This document shows positions 11,685 to 24,300 of a DNA stretch of 64,000 bases, one piece after another (position 1 is the first letter of the stretch; the number at the start of each line of letters is the position of its first letter). Location of the stretch: assembly GCA_963377175.1 (NCBI GenBank), contig CAUJNA010003001.1, forward strand, positions 623,501-687,500, read 5' to 3'. The notes beneath the pieces were generated by a model, which had not been told where the DNA came from, ran no database searches, and saw nothing but the letters and a program-made list of their open reading frames with translations. This stretch comes from Effrenium voratum. Lineage: Eukaryota > Sar > Dinophyceae > Suessiales > Symbiodiniaceae. A program made the translations under genes and the position numbers.

Positions 11685-12115
11685 AGAGGTCTGTGGCTGC
11701 AGGAAAGGCTGGGGAGGTTCATGAAAGAGTGATTGGTGGTTTCAGGAAAGACTGGACGGTTTCAGGAGGTGCCGGGTGGTTTCAGAAAAGGCTGAGCGAG
11801 GCTGTGTGGTTTCACGGAAGTGTGTATGGATTCAGGAAAGGAGGTGCCGGGTGGCTTCAGGAAAGACTAGGTGGTTTCAGGAGAGGCTGTGTGGCTTCAG
11901 GCTGGGTGGTTGTTTCAGGAAGTGGTTTCAGGAGAGGTTGGGTGGTGTCAGGAAAGTCTGGGGTGGTTCCAGGAAAACTGCGTGGTTTCAGGAAAGGCTG
12001 CGTGGTTTCAGGAAAGGCTGCGTGGTTTCAGGAGGTGTCGCGTGGTTTCCGGCGAGGCTGTGGGGTTTCACGAAAGTGTGTGTCGCACATGATGTTGGAA
12101 GTCTGATGGTTCAGG
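11685..12115 (+). repeat. Minisatellite module 10
   Basis: Last full module. It uses the CGCACATGATG tail variant also seen after module 4, so 2,804-4,150 and 11,685-12,700 look like copies of one larger block. Confidence 0.85.
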
Positions 12116-12289
12116 GTTGATTTAGGTGAGGTTTAGGGTTTGTTTAAGGCTCCCTTGGGGTTGATTTAGGTGTGGTTTTAGGTTTGGTTTAGGTTTGGTT
12201 TTAGGATGTTTTAGGTTTGGTTTAGGTTTGGTTTAGGGTTGGTTTTCGGTTTGGTTTTGGTCAGGTTTAGGGCCAGCTTCGGGGGTTCA

Positions 12290-12700
12290 TTCGGGGTTCA
12301 TTTGGGGTTAGGTTTGGGTTGGGGGGCGGCAGCCCCCCCCATGATGTTGGGAAGGGGATGTTGGGAAGGGTGATGATTCAAACAAAGGTACGCTTAATCT
12401 AAAAACACAGCGGGGGGTCGGGGGGGCGGCGGCCGCCCCCATGATGTTGGGAAGTACGGGAAGCCCAATCAGGAAAGGCCGGGTGGTTTCAGGAGGTGCC
12501 GGGTGGTTTTAGGAAGACTGGGTTGTTTTAGGAAAGGCTGCGTGGTTTCAGGCAACGTTGGGGGGGGGGGGGGGTTCATGCAAGATTGGTTGGTGGTTTC
12601 AGGAGAGGCTTTGAGGTTTCAGGAGGTGCCGGGTGGTTTCAGGAAGACTGTGTGGTTTCCGGCGAGGCTGTTTGGTTTCAGGATAGGCGGGGTTTCAAAA
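12290..12700 (+). repeat. Variant satellite unit with GC hairpins, second copy
   Basis: Near copy of 3,660-4,150, with the same two GC hairpins and the same GATTCAAACAAAGGTACGC segment. A poly-G run lies at about 12,560-12,573. Repeat sequence stops at about 12,700. Confidence 0.8.
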
Positions 12701-12719
12701 CAACTATTAAGCTTCCTGA

Positions 12720-15313
12720 ACACATGTTTCCGGAAACTTGCGGGTATTCATTTCGACCTTCTCGGGGTTGCTGACCCGTCGTCGGCTCGGGGTACCCGAC
12801 CCAACCGGCACCGACGTCCTGAGGGCTTTGACATGGACCGCGCGCTCAGCCGGGAGCTGGGCGCGAGTTTCTCTTGGCCAGAGCCGCCCTGGGCTGGGCG
12901 GTGCTGATCATGGCCATGACGGACGGCCACTTCGAATGCCGAGTGGGCCGTGGTTTGCGTTCCATCTTGCGTGGACCCCAGGTGTTGAGTCATTGGGCCC
13001 GTCATGCGCCGACCTTGCGTGCCTCGGCTCCGCTGCATCATCAGCGTTGACCACATGCCTCGAAGGGGGTTTTTGCCCCAGCTTGACGTGCAGCTCCGTG
13101 ATGCTTCTTGCGGTTTGCAGGTTGTCTTTCCAGGCGCGCCATTCCAGCAAGTCAGTGAACAGTTTCCGTCGGTGAAGTCCCAGATTCTTGGTGGCTTCCG
13201 GGCCGATTCAACACCTTCCCGCGTGCTCTTTGCCCTCCCTTCGTGGCACTTGGCAGGGCTTTGATGGTCTTTTCTATCCGGACGGGTGTTGCACCCTGAC
13301 GACCTGCCAATTACCAGCGTGTCCTGCAGCGCAGCAGAACAGTTGATGGGAGCTGTTGTGGAAGAGCTGTAGCACCGACCTTCCTTTCTGGCCACGGCTG
13401 CGCCATAGACAATCTTGACGCCCCAGCATCTGCCAATTTATTTTTTTGCCCGCCTCCCTTTGGCCATGGCTTCCTTTTTTTGGGGTTCCCTGTGATTTGA
13501 GGCACTCAGCAGTGTGCTGTGACCCTTCCCTTTGCCCTGCGGCAGAGCTGGCTCAGTTTGTGTCAGTTCCCACGCGGTGGCCTTCCAAGCATCGCTCCCT
13601 GGGCCAACATGTTCGAGATTCTCGCTGGCCCTTTGTTCCACCAAAATGCCGTTTCTGCTCAGACTTCTTCATTTAGCACCTTCCCCTTCCACGGGTAATT
13701 ACCCCATTTTGTATTTGTCCCTTTCGGGACCACTGCCTCAGGTGCCCCTTCACCTGGCGGCGTCGCGTGAGCAAAAAAGTGTCCTTTTTTGCAGAGGGTC
13801 TAAGTCTGGTCAAGCTTTTGGGGCCAAGAGCAGGACCCTTGCTTCATACCACCCAGCCCCTTTTTTGCGCAGCGGTTGCTTCCCTCTTGCTGGGCAGTTG
13901 GAGATGGATCCTGTCGTCATCGGAAATACACGGGATCTATGCTCAACCCATCGCCACCTGGGCTTCTTCTTTTGATTTGCCTCGCTTCCTCAGCTGGACC
14001 GAGTCACTTTTCGGGTTTGAACCATTGACCAAAAGGTGTTCTTAACTTCTTCTCCATGGATTCGCCTGGGCTTTTTCAGTCTCTGGACTCTTCTCTTTCG
14101 TTTTTTCCTATCCCAACCCGGACCGCGGGTGATTTTTTTTCGTGGGATCCAAGGCTCTGCGGCTTGATGCCCCCGAGCTGCGGCAGCTGCCGGGTCTTCG
14201 GCTCGGAGCGACCAGAGGAGGCGTAGCCCACCCCCCCACCACCCGCCTCCCCCCCGCCACCCATCTCCACACTCGCCCAAGACTCGTGGTGTTTCTGCTG
14301 CTGTTAGTAGGTGGTTCTGAAAGTTGGGGTTTCAAAGGCGGCTGCGAACTTGAAGTGGGCAAGCTGGTAGAGTCGAACATGAGTGGGCTTTGATCGCTGC
14401 TTGCTTCAGAAGCTGTAGCAAGTAATTATTGTGTGGTACCTTTTCTGGCGGCCAGCAACCCGACACTTGAAGTAGTTATTTTGAAGCGACAGGGACCAAA
14501 AACGGGCATGTGTTTGCCAACCCACCCGCACAAACGGACTGGAACAACCCCTAAATGGTTGGGCATAAACTCGCCATGTCAAGGATGTCCACCAAAGAAA
14601 TCCTCGTCGAGATGCATGCAGACTTGGCAGTGTCTTTTTGAGCTTGTTACAGAGGGATCCACACGAACCTTGCCCTTTTGGTGGTTCCCAATAATAGGAG
14701 GGTGCAGCACTCAAAAGTGATGCAGGTTCAATTGAAATGGGGCTCCCCCGATTTATCCACCAGGTGTTACTAAAAAAGATCAACAACTATCAACATGTTT
14801 GTTGGAAAAGAAAAACGAGATTTGCCGGTACAGACATCACATTGGCTGTATTTCTGCCCGAGGGCCTTTCTTTAGACCCCGAGCAGTTTGGCAACACACT
14901 TGCTCGTCGAGAAAGCAAGCATAATGTTGTTAGTTGTGGACCCCCTCGCCGTTGCTTAGGGCGTACCACTTGGCAAAAACTGCTTAAGCCTTCAGTTGGC
15001 AAGTTCCTGCAGTCTCCGGTTGGTCAACTCAGCAGTGCGTGAAGATGACTTTGGCAGGCTGACTTCAGCCAAGTTGGCGAAAGACCTGAGTGAAATTTTC
15101 TGGATCCTGAAACTGGTGACTCTTCAGAACCCACACCCTGAGCGTTGCACGGGGTTCCTCACAGGATAATTTGGGCCATCTTCAAAACCACCCAAATACC
15201 GTTTTCAGAGGGTTTCTACATGTACCAGGTGATTTGCAGGTTCATGTCGGCTAAGGCATGTACTCTGCTCTGAGGGCAAGCCTACGGCTTTGTGAGGTCG
15301 GCTTGCACGCCAG
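12720..15313. other. Unique region before the first recognised exon
   Basis: Non-repetitive sequence between the satellite block and the first ABCA exon. The Walker A exon of the transporter should lie here or further upstream, but no GxxGxGK[ST] coding stretch was found in any frame. Apart from a possible decayed ORF near 12,840-13,270 I see nothing I can name. Confidence 0.6.
12840..13270 (+). pseudogene. Possible decayed ORF, identity unknown
   Basis: The stretch is GC-rich and reads like broken coding sequence on the plus strand. One frame gives ALGWAVLIMAMTDGHFEC and continues to LSHWARHAPTLRASAPLHHQ, ending in a stop at 13,045-13,050. A second frame then gives PQLDVQLRDASCGLQVVF and onwards. 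The change of frame and the many T-runs just downstream suggest decay. The minus strand is also open for 215 codons, so the coding strand is not certain. I do not recognise the protein. Confidence 0.3.
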
Positions 15314-15376
15314 GTGCAGAGACTCCTGGGCGTGTGCCCGCAGCACGACGTGCTCTGGGACGAGCTCACCTGCGAG
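15314..15376 (+). CDS. ABCA exon: NBD1 Q-loop
   Basis: 63 bp, 21 codons, phase 0 at both ends. It encodes VQRLLGVCPQHDVLWDELT plus CE. The glutamine of CPQHD is the Q-loop residue that contacts magnesium and the membrane domain. Acceptor CCAG before G; donor GC after GAG. Just upstream, GCCTACGGCTTTGTGAGG could encode AYGFVR as in ABCA proteins but is out of frame, so I leave it out. Confidence 0.9.
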
Positions 15377-18300
15377 GCAGAAACAAATGGAAACTGCGCG
15401 TGGCTTCTGTTTTATTCTATACCCTTTTTGCAGGGGTCCGTATTTGAGAGTTTCTAGGGGTTGTCAAAGTCAGAAATAAAGTTGTTTCCCTTCAACCCAC
15501 CACTTAGGGGGTGACTTTGACCATGGTAGAATAATAAGGCCAGTCTTGCGGTCACTCGAAACAGGAGCTACGCCAGTGACCCACAGCTTTTCCGCAACCT
15601 TGGCCGGGCTGGCTGCAAACTGGTACCGACAAAGCGCTTGGTGCCTGGTGAATGGAACTGTTTTCTCTTTGAACAGCAACGTGCTTCGTTGATACTTTGC
15701 TAAAAGTGAGCAACTTTTAGTGGGACACGTCATGAATCCCTCGAAAATCAAAACAAGCGAAAGTGCTCCAAAAGGTCCAAGGGTAAGTCGTAAATCCATG
15801 AACATCTCTTCCAAGCGTTGAATACTTGTAGTGGAACCTCAAAATCATAAGCCCTTCGAGGCTTCCAACCGTCCTTGTTGGATCTACTAGATCCCTCTCA
15901 ACTTGCATTAAGGCTCCCATCTCTTCCTTGTAAGTCCTTTAGACCGCCCACCCCCCGAAAGAAAAGGACAACAACAACAAAAAAAAAAAAACAACAAGAC
16001 GCCTTCTTGGGCATGTCTGGTTGGACCTCGCCCCTGGCGCGTTTTGAAACGCCGCCCAATTAGACGTCTCCATTCGATCGCGTTATCGCCGCGAGGAGCA
16101 CCTGCAGCTCTTCGCGGGCTTTAAGGGCGTGCCCAAAGAGGCGCGGCGAAACGGGGAGCCACAAATTTGGCAGGGTCCACCTATGGCCGTGGTGGTCAAA
16201 ACCGGTCCATGGGATCCCATTTCGGGGGGTGAATTCATCACCCATTTTAGGCTTCCGGTTTTAGCGGTTGGATTGGTTGATGTTCACTGGGGGCTAACCG
16301 ATTTGGATTTTGACCCACCGGGTCAAGATTCGGTCCCTTGATTCCTTCATCTGGGTGTGTCTTGTTTAAGGTTCGACACCCGAACATGATGGGCGTCCTT
16401 TTGGTTCCCCTTAAGACTTTGAAATGTGTTCGGGTGACAGTTGAAATTGCCTCCCCACCATGTTCTTTTTGGGAGGGGGGTCACATTTGTTGGGTGCAAC
16501 TTGTTTTCGGGGAAGCCACACACTTGATTTGCGGCAAAGCTGCATTTTTGGGCGGAACATCGCCATTTGTTTCGTGTAAAGCCCATTTTGTGTTTGGGGG
16601 GAGTCCCAATTTGTTATTTGGGGAAATCACAGTTTGTTGGGTACTTTGGGTAGAACATCATCATTTGTTGAGGGGAACACCCCCCCCGTCCCATGTGTTT
16701 GGCAAATTCACAAACTGTGTTGGAGACATCTCCTACTTGCTTGGAGGGGCGTGAAGTTGAGGACCAACATTCCCGGTGGATTCAATCAGGCCCAAGAAAG
16801 ACACGGGGGTTTGGATCTTGATACACGGCCTTCTTGGGACACACAAAAAGCCCTCCTACCTTGGCGGTTCCCATAGGGTGTTGTGGGCACTAGAAGCTAT
16901 TTTTTTTGCAGGGGATCTGCGGAGAGCTCGGCTGGTTCGCAAGGGCCCCACCAAGATTGATCAGAAGGTTCCTTCCCTCTGTTTCTTTTCACAGAGGAAA
17001 AAAAACAAAAACAATTCCGATGCGCCATAGGGAGGAAAAAAGGCTGGCGAACGGACGGGAGTTGGATAACATCAGCATGGTTCTGGTTGTGATGGATTGG
17101 GGCAAAACCAGGGGGGACCACAACCTGCAGAGTAACCTGGGTAACCAGCGGTTTCTTGTGAGGTCCAGGTCCCACCAGTGTTCCTGGATTGTTTTCTAGG
17201 TTGCTTTGCAAGGCTGAACCCATATTTCCAAGAGGGCCGACTACTCATGAACCTGCAAAGGGGGCTGTTTGGAGGGATCCGAATTACTGTTGCTGGGAAC
17301 ACCCCACTCTATAAATCCAACAGGCTGATTCCGGGTCATAGGGGTCACATAGATGGTTTGTTATGGGGGCCTGGAATCTCTTTAGATGTTTTGTTCGCAT
17401 GTTTAAGATTCGCTAAATATCAATTAGAATGAAACATGTGATCTTTGGGGGCAAAGTCTGAGTTAGGCCCCTTACCAAGGGGCTCAAAAAGCCGCACATC
17501 GGGTGCAGACCCCCCTAACGCCTTGCGTTACGCAATCCTTTTAGAATCAAGCTCTAACTGGAAAGCCAACCCTAAGCCCAAAACAAGCAGTGTTCATCAA
17601 AAAGGCAGTGTTGGAGTCTCTTGCGGATTGGCTTTTCCACTTTCTGGGAACTCCCCTGGCTAACCAATGGTACCATTTTTGGGGTAGGTGCAGCACCCAT
17701 TGTAGTCCATTGGGATGTTCACTGGGGGTACGGGATTTTGACCCGTGGTTATGTGTTGGCGAGCTGCAGAAACACCCGTGGCTTGCAGATAGTTTGGGAG
17801 ACGCTTGAAGCTCCACATGTCCCCGCCGTCGCTGATCAAAGAACCAACTGGCCGTTTGCCGGTTGGTAAGCACAGCGCGGATTGCAGCTAAAGGCGCTGC
17901 AGCCGTAGCTTGTGGGCAGCCAAAGGAACCACACCCTTGTGGGGTTTTGCTGCTTTCGCAATGCCTTGCCTTGAAACCAAAGCTAAAGGAGCAATGTCCC
18001 CGGCCGACCTCTCTTCCAGTGTTATCAGGGACCCTCTGCCGCAGTCAACAAGCACTGCTCTTCGAAAAAGGCACGGTGGCGGCTCCCTTCAAATTCCTTC
18101 ACTTGGAAACAAGCATCCGTTAAACGTTGTTTCCCGGACAAGGTGGAGCACTTTCTGAAGACTCAACCTCGAATTGGGGACCCCCAACAACAAACAATAT
18201 ATTCTAGGTCCCCCAGTAGTGCCCGGGAAGGGTTCCCCTACTAAAATAAACTGCAGAAAAAGGGAACCCTTATTCTAACCTCTCTACTGGAGGACCTAGT

Positions 18301-21300
18301 ATTTGTCCAGGTGGATGCGCTGAAGCCGCACACAGCGGGAAACACCCCATGAACCTTGCAGAACGTGTCACATCACCTGTGCCCGTCGGGATGTGCAGTC
18401 TGGGTCGGGGTGGTCTTGCCTTTGTTGGAGGTGCCTCTTTTTTGGGTTGGTTCAAACGCAAGCCGAAGGGAACGCGGTGGATCCTTATTTCCGCTTTGTG
18501 GATTTGAATCATTTGCAAAGCTTTGCAGCCTCGCCATTTCAGGCAGTTGCGGAGGAGGTGGCGACCATGCTGGAGCGCGTGGGCCTTGCCAAGGCTCGGC
18601 GTTTCGGAAGCCCAACCTCGGGTTTCAAGTGGAGTGAGGTTGCATCTGCGTATTGTCTGGGGGGATTCAAGCACCACTTTTTGGCATTTCAAGATAGAGC
18701 TGTCTATTGGTGGTGGTGGTGGTGGTGGTGGTGGTGGTGGTGGTGGTGGTGGTGGTGGTGGTGGTGGTGGTTGTGTGTGTGTGTAAAAGGGACATATAGG
18801 CCATGTAAGGAACCCTGTGCAAACCCGGACTTCTAGGGCTCATGTCTATGATACCAAGGGGCACAGCTTGAACATCACGTTCGGGGTGAAGAACAATGCC
18901 AGCAACTTTGAAGTTCCTTTCTGATGCTATGTTTTATTGCAGTTTATGCTGTACTATCGTTTTTGTTTTTTTCATGCTCTTCCATTTGTTTAGTTGTATT
19001 GTGTTTTATATTCTGCTTTATGGTGTTACTTGTACTCCCGCCGCTGGCACGTCGAACACCGGGCTTTGTGCACCGCTGCCACTTGGCAGGCGGGCGCGGG
19101 CAGAGTCCGGGCTGGAAAGCTGAGCGGCGGAATGAAGCGGAAACTGAGCCTAGGCCAGGCCTCGGATTCGCCCGCCGTAGGGGTCCTTTTGATCGGTGAG
19201 TTGGGATAGAAATGGATGGGTTCCACTGGTTTTGGTTGGTTTTATTCCATTTGCCGGGGCCGTCTATTTTACCAAAAGCACAACTATGTAGCCCATCCTA
19301 TTGGCTGGTCCCCTTCAAAAGTGGTCTGAGTTCCCAGTAAACCCAGGGACCCATCAATTCATAATATTGGGTTGATTAATTTGGAGTTGACGTTAGGGAA
19401 GATACCCAAAGCCGTCTTGTGGGACTGGTTTGTAGTTCGGGGACTCCAAGGCTGCTCTTTACGTGGATAATCTGAGATTCTAATGTCTGAGCACACCCTA
19501 CCACACCGGTTCCTCAAGGCCGACTTCTATGATACCAGGGCAACTCCCTTGTGCAGAATTCGTTTGGAAGAGCTCCCATTGATGATGCCCCTGCCACATT
19601 GCGGATCATGAAGGGAACGTGAGCACCTTTCAATTAACCGTGAATTACGCGGTTGAGATGGTTGGCTTGCTTGCAATCTGGGCAGATATGCTCCCTGACG
19701 TGGAGGAGCGTGGTCTTCCAGTGACCCCCAGATAGGTTCCATGTGGGAAGATGGCTCGCCAGACTCTTGCTTTCGCCATAGGTCAAAAGAACGTGTTCGC
19801 CCGTCTGGGAGTACTCTTCAAGCCCACAACAATCCCAGCTACAAACCAGGGCCTTTCCGTTTGCCAAGACTCTGACTATAGTGAACCTAGGGATCCCCCA
19901 AAGGAAACCGCAAGGGACGGTTTATGGGGTCATTCCCTCATTCCCTGAGAGCTATCAAGAAGCCATGTGAACGAACCAAGCAATCAAAGGAATAAATGGG
20001 GTTGTGCCTTGTTGGGATGGTACCCGTTTCAAATTTGAAACAAGTGGAAGCCAACAGGAACCATGCCGTTTTTTCGGGCTTCTATTCGATTTTGACACAC
20101 ACACACACCCATGACCAGATGTAAGCCTCACACAAGAGGTGCTACATGCAGTTCAGGGAGCATTCTGGAGGTGTCGACCACACTCTGAATCTGTCTTTGA
20201 AATTTAGGCGGTTGCCCTTGAAATCAACCCCAAACAGGGCACCCCCCAAAGAAACAGGTCCATCTTCTGGAGATTTGGACCAAAGCTCGATGCACGCCTT
20301 GACTAGGTCCCTCAATAGTGCCCTTTTACCCTTTTTAGGGGAGGGTCCCCCTACTAAAATAGACAAAACAGAAAAACAACTCGGGTACCAACTTCTTCCA
20401 ACCTCTCAAATCTGGAGGACCTAGTCTTGGGTCCCCTGAGGTAGCGCCATGGAGTTCTCAAAAGGGGTGGAAACCCTTGAAGCCACCTCTTTTAGAAGTT
20501 GCGCAGCACCTAGTTGACGCGTTTTGTTGCTGAGCCATCTCCATGGTCGCACGGGCTAGCGGCGAGGCATCGCCTTCCTGGGTGGCTCGCGCCTGGTGGT
20601 GCTGGACGAGCCCACGAGCGGCCTGGAGGGGCCCAGCTTCTTTTTTTTGGTTTTGGGGACCCGGGAGTGTCTACCCAAAACAGTAAGTTTAATATTTGAC
20701 ATGCTTCAGACATATTTAACAACTTTGAACATATTTTAACTTTGATCTAAATATTATTGCTGCCATGGGGCGCCATGCATGTACGGCCCAAGGGTTTTGC
20801 GTCCTAGAAACCATCTCCAGGATGGATTCTTCGGAAATGACCCGCCCAACAGTTAACATTGGAACCTGACAGGCCCTGTCCGGTTCCATGTTAATTGGTG
20901 GGAGGGTGGCCAACCCATAAAACAAAGCAGCAAGTTGCGCTATGTTTTTTTCTACCCTTCGAGGTTAAGGTTGGTGTCAAGCAGTTTTTTTTTTTTTTTT
21001 TTTTTAGGCACTTGTCGTGACTCGGCGGCTTGGCTCCAGATTCTGTCTTCAAACGGCTTGTCGTGTTTGCCCGTAGGCGTCTCATATTGTGTTTTTAATT
21101 TGCCTTCTGGCGTTTGGTTGCATCAACTAGTTGATCCCCTTTTTTTTGTGGCTTTGTTGGCTTCCGGCCTGTTCGAACCGCTGATTCGCTTTTTGTTTGG
21201 TTTCAGGCCTGATTTTGCTGCCTGTTCGCCTTTGAGAATTCGGAGCATTTGGTGGATATATTCCATTTTGAGACAAGCACACATTTGAGGGACCCCCGTT

Positions 21301-24300
21301 TTGGGTGTAGAGAACCTTTCGAAGGGGTCAATTGATTTCTGACTGAATCGTAGTAGCCATGTGGCTTAAAATTAAAGAGGTAGCGGCGTAACCGCGGGTT
21401 TTAGACGTTGGTTCCATTTGCGGTGCCACCTTGGTACACATGTTTGAGCAGTCAGCTACCGCCTTGTAGGAGCCCAGGGCATCTTTACAGTCTTCCACAC
21501 TCCAGCGACCAACGCTCAATGAACCCACAAACACAGGGTTCAAGCGTGATATATGGTACGTGGCATTCAGCCTTTGATTGAAAGTTGGTTGTGTGTCAGA
21601 ACAATGGGCCCATCAAGGCTTGACCGTTAGACATGTCCGATCAGTATGGGACACAAAGGCCTACATAGGTACTGCTGACCCCAGATCAGTAAGTCGGGGG
21701 GGGGAGTCCCTGTCAATCAGATTGCTCCGGAAATGAACATGGAATACCAAAAGGGAGTCCCGCATATTGAGATTCCTCGAGCCAGATGTGTTTTGGGGTT
21801 CCACCTTGATCTGCAGGGGAGTAATCTTGATTTGGAGGAGGTTCCCTTCAATGTGAATTCACCAAGAAGCGATGCCCATTTTTGTGTCCGTGTCAAATCC
21901 ACTGGAGGTTTTTGGTATTTTCAACCAGTTCAACTGCCAACCTTGTTTGGTCCCACGAAACACCCTTGGGTTCAGGGTTGTTCCTTCTTCAAGTTGATGA
22001 ACCACTCAAACATATTTTGAGCCGAACGAGTCCAATGTTGGTTCCCAAGCGAGCGGTTTCAAAATTCCCCCCTTTTGGGGAGTCCTAATCAAGTTGGCAT
22101 CCCTGAACTCCGGTTGTTGGGAGCCCGAATCAACTGGGAACTGGTGGTGACCCCGTTTTCGCCCGCGCGACAACCATCGAAGCCGCGGAGAGGATCCCTT
22201 TTCCCGGCGCGCGGTCTGGGAGTTGTTGCGGTCCATGAAGCAGGGCCGCGTCACGGCCGCGGCCCCGGAGCTGCCGAAGTGGCCTGCGGGCCGGGCCTGA
22301 AGCGCCGAAGTGGCCCTTTACTTGATTGCTATTGGGTTGGATCTTTAGACTCTAACTTTTTGGGAAACCAAGGGTTGTTCATTAAACTTCACAAAAGGTT
22401 AAACTTCTTGCAGAGGCTTCAACAGCAACCAAGTTTAGACGCCGAAATGGTCGCGGATTTCTTGGGTTCCCGGAGGCGGCACGGAGTTCGCGAAACGGGA
22501 ACCCTTGAACATGGTTGTTGTTGGGAAACATGATTGACAGTTTTGCTTATTGTGGTTTAGTGGGAAGTCCCCACTGAACTGCCTTTTTTATTATTATTTG
22601 TTGCTCCCCTTCCAATGCTAACCAAGTGAAGCCGCCTTTTAACATGTTACGCGGGGCAATTCTGCGACACTCTCTTTTGGACCCATGTTGCCGGGTTTGG
22701 GGGGAAATGGTTAATTAAACACTGGCTCGGTAGCATGCCCATGCAACGGCAATGGAAGGACGTACTCCGTTCGATAATTTTCCCCATGTCCAGGAATCCA
22801 TATTTGTGGAAGCTCGAGCGCCTGTGCGATGGTCTGCGCCGTTTACTTGGCGTCAGCAGGATGACCATCAACGACTAGCGATTTGACGCCAGAATTGTAG
22901 GGCTCTACCCTCCCTTCGACTAACATGGCACCTGACAGGGGGCCCCGCAAATGGAAATTTATCTTCCAGGTACCCTTCCACAAGTGCCATGTTCGTGGCA
23001 GGGAGGGTATATATTTCCCTGAACCAGACCCCCTCCCCGGCGTCTATCCCATCGTTTGTCAAGTGATCTTTGGTCGGTTTTTGGGCCATTTGACAGCCAT
23101 TGGAGGGGCCTGAAAAAGGTCGCTCATTGGGAGTGTCGTTTTTTTTGGGGGAACCCCCCCAAAAAGAAGAAGAACTGAACATAAAAGAAAGAAAGCTGTT
23201 TTCCTCTTGGTGTCCCTTTCAAATCCCAAAAAGCGGATGCTCCGGTCAAAACTATCTTTTCCCCTCAAGCCTATTACGCATGGTCAAACCCATTATGAAT
23301 ATCAGGGTTTTTGCGCAACCATTGTAGGGCTTTGTTGTGTTTTTTGGTGGCACTGATTGCAGTTTCCGTGCGAGGTGCTTTCAACTCACTACATGGACGA
23401 GGCCGGAAAGACCAGAAAGCCGAGTAATAGGCGAGATGGGCCAAACATGTTTGACTCAAATGCTCACTCTTTATATTGGTTTGACAGGGCATGGTTTGAA
23501 CCAAGTCACGTAGAACAGTTCTGAGTTTCCTGTGTGAATGATGTTTACCAACCTTCAGTTCCACCCAACCAACCCAACCATAACATATAAGGCGGCCTAT
23601 TGAGGAACATCATGACCCACAGAGCTGGAATTAAATGACTGTGGTACGTTCGTTGTTGGGATAGTAGACGCAGGATACATCAGTCTAGGTCTGGAGTCTG
23701 AGTATGTCGCTTTTCTTCCGCTTGGCCAACCGTTGGTTTCGCCGCAATGGGTGATTCAGCCAGCAAGCCAAGCCACTTATAAGTCGAGGAGTTGACCCTG
23801 TTCCTGGGCTGTTTGGTCTCCAAGACTTTTTTGGAGCGTCAGAAGATAGGCCAAGTTACGTCTGGGCCAGACGCACCAACCTGGCGGGTATAGGGAACGA
23901 GCTCCTGAGGCTTCGGGAATGAACCCAATGGTGAGGGGACTCCGCGGACCCCGATCCCAAGCGCGGTCAGCTTTTGGCTTGTGGATACCAAATCGGGATG
24001 ACTCATAGCCATCAAAACCCTTTGGTAGATGAAGGTTAAGGGACAATCCCAATGAATAGCTACGGCCGCCTTCTTAATTCTTTACAGGGTTCTGGGTAGA
24101 CCATTTTAATTCTGGATTTTGATTGTGACTCATTTTGAGCCAAGGCTGCAAAAGCCGATTTTTTTGTGTTCAAGTCTTTGGGGGCAAGTGACAGGGTCAT
24201 CATCTGGGCAGTTTATGTGCTCCGTGCACAGGTGCTGGTGATTTGGTCCGATTTTCTGGCTGTCAGGGCAGCTCCTTTGAGTCAAAGGGGAACCCCAATG

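Larger units (their letters stand above)
1..12700. repeat. Satellite block of telomere-like 11-mers and minisatellite modules
   Basis: The block alternates two kinds of repeat. One is a degenerate array of the 11-base unit TTTAGGGTTGG, with variants ending TCGG, TTTG or GGTT. The other is a 300-450 bp module of about 20-base units of the type GGTTTCAGGAAAGGCTGCGT. Modules recur about ten times and each is followed by the same tail (CATATGATGTTGGAAGTCTG, then a GATTTAGGTGAGG stretch). The 11-mer contains the dinoflagellate/plant telomere heptamer TTTAGGG plus four bases, so it is a telomere-derived interstitial or subtelomeric satellite rather than a pure telomere. Apparent ORFs in it are by-products of repeats without stops. 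Confidence 0.9.

Noticed and set aside
323..12120. Many 70-137 codon ORFs in the satellite block with Val/Ser/Gly-rich proteins
   Set aside because: They are translations of the 20-base minisatellite in different frames; the same peptides appear in every module and have no protein features.
12748..13395. 215-codon minus-strand frame as a real gene
   Set aside because: No recognisable protein; the plus strand of the same stretch also reads protein-like, so neither is secure.
15283..15313. AYGFVRSACT as the upstream part of the Q-loop exon
   Set aside because: It is out of frame by one base with LLGVCPQHD, and an AG|G acceptor at 15,312-15,313 gives a clean phase-0 exon.
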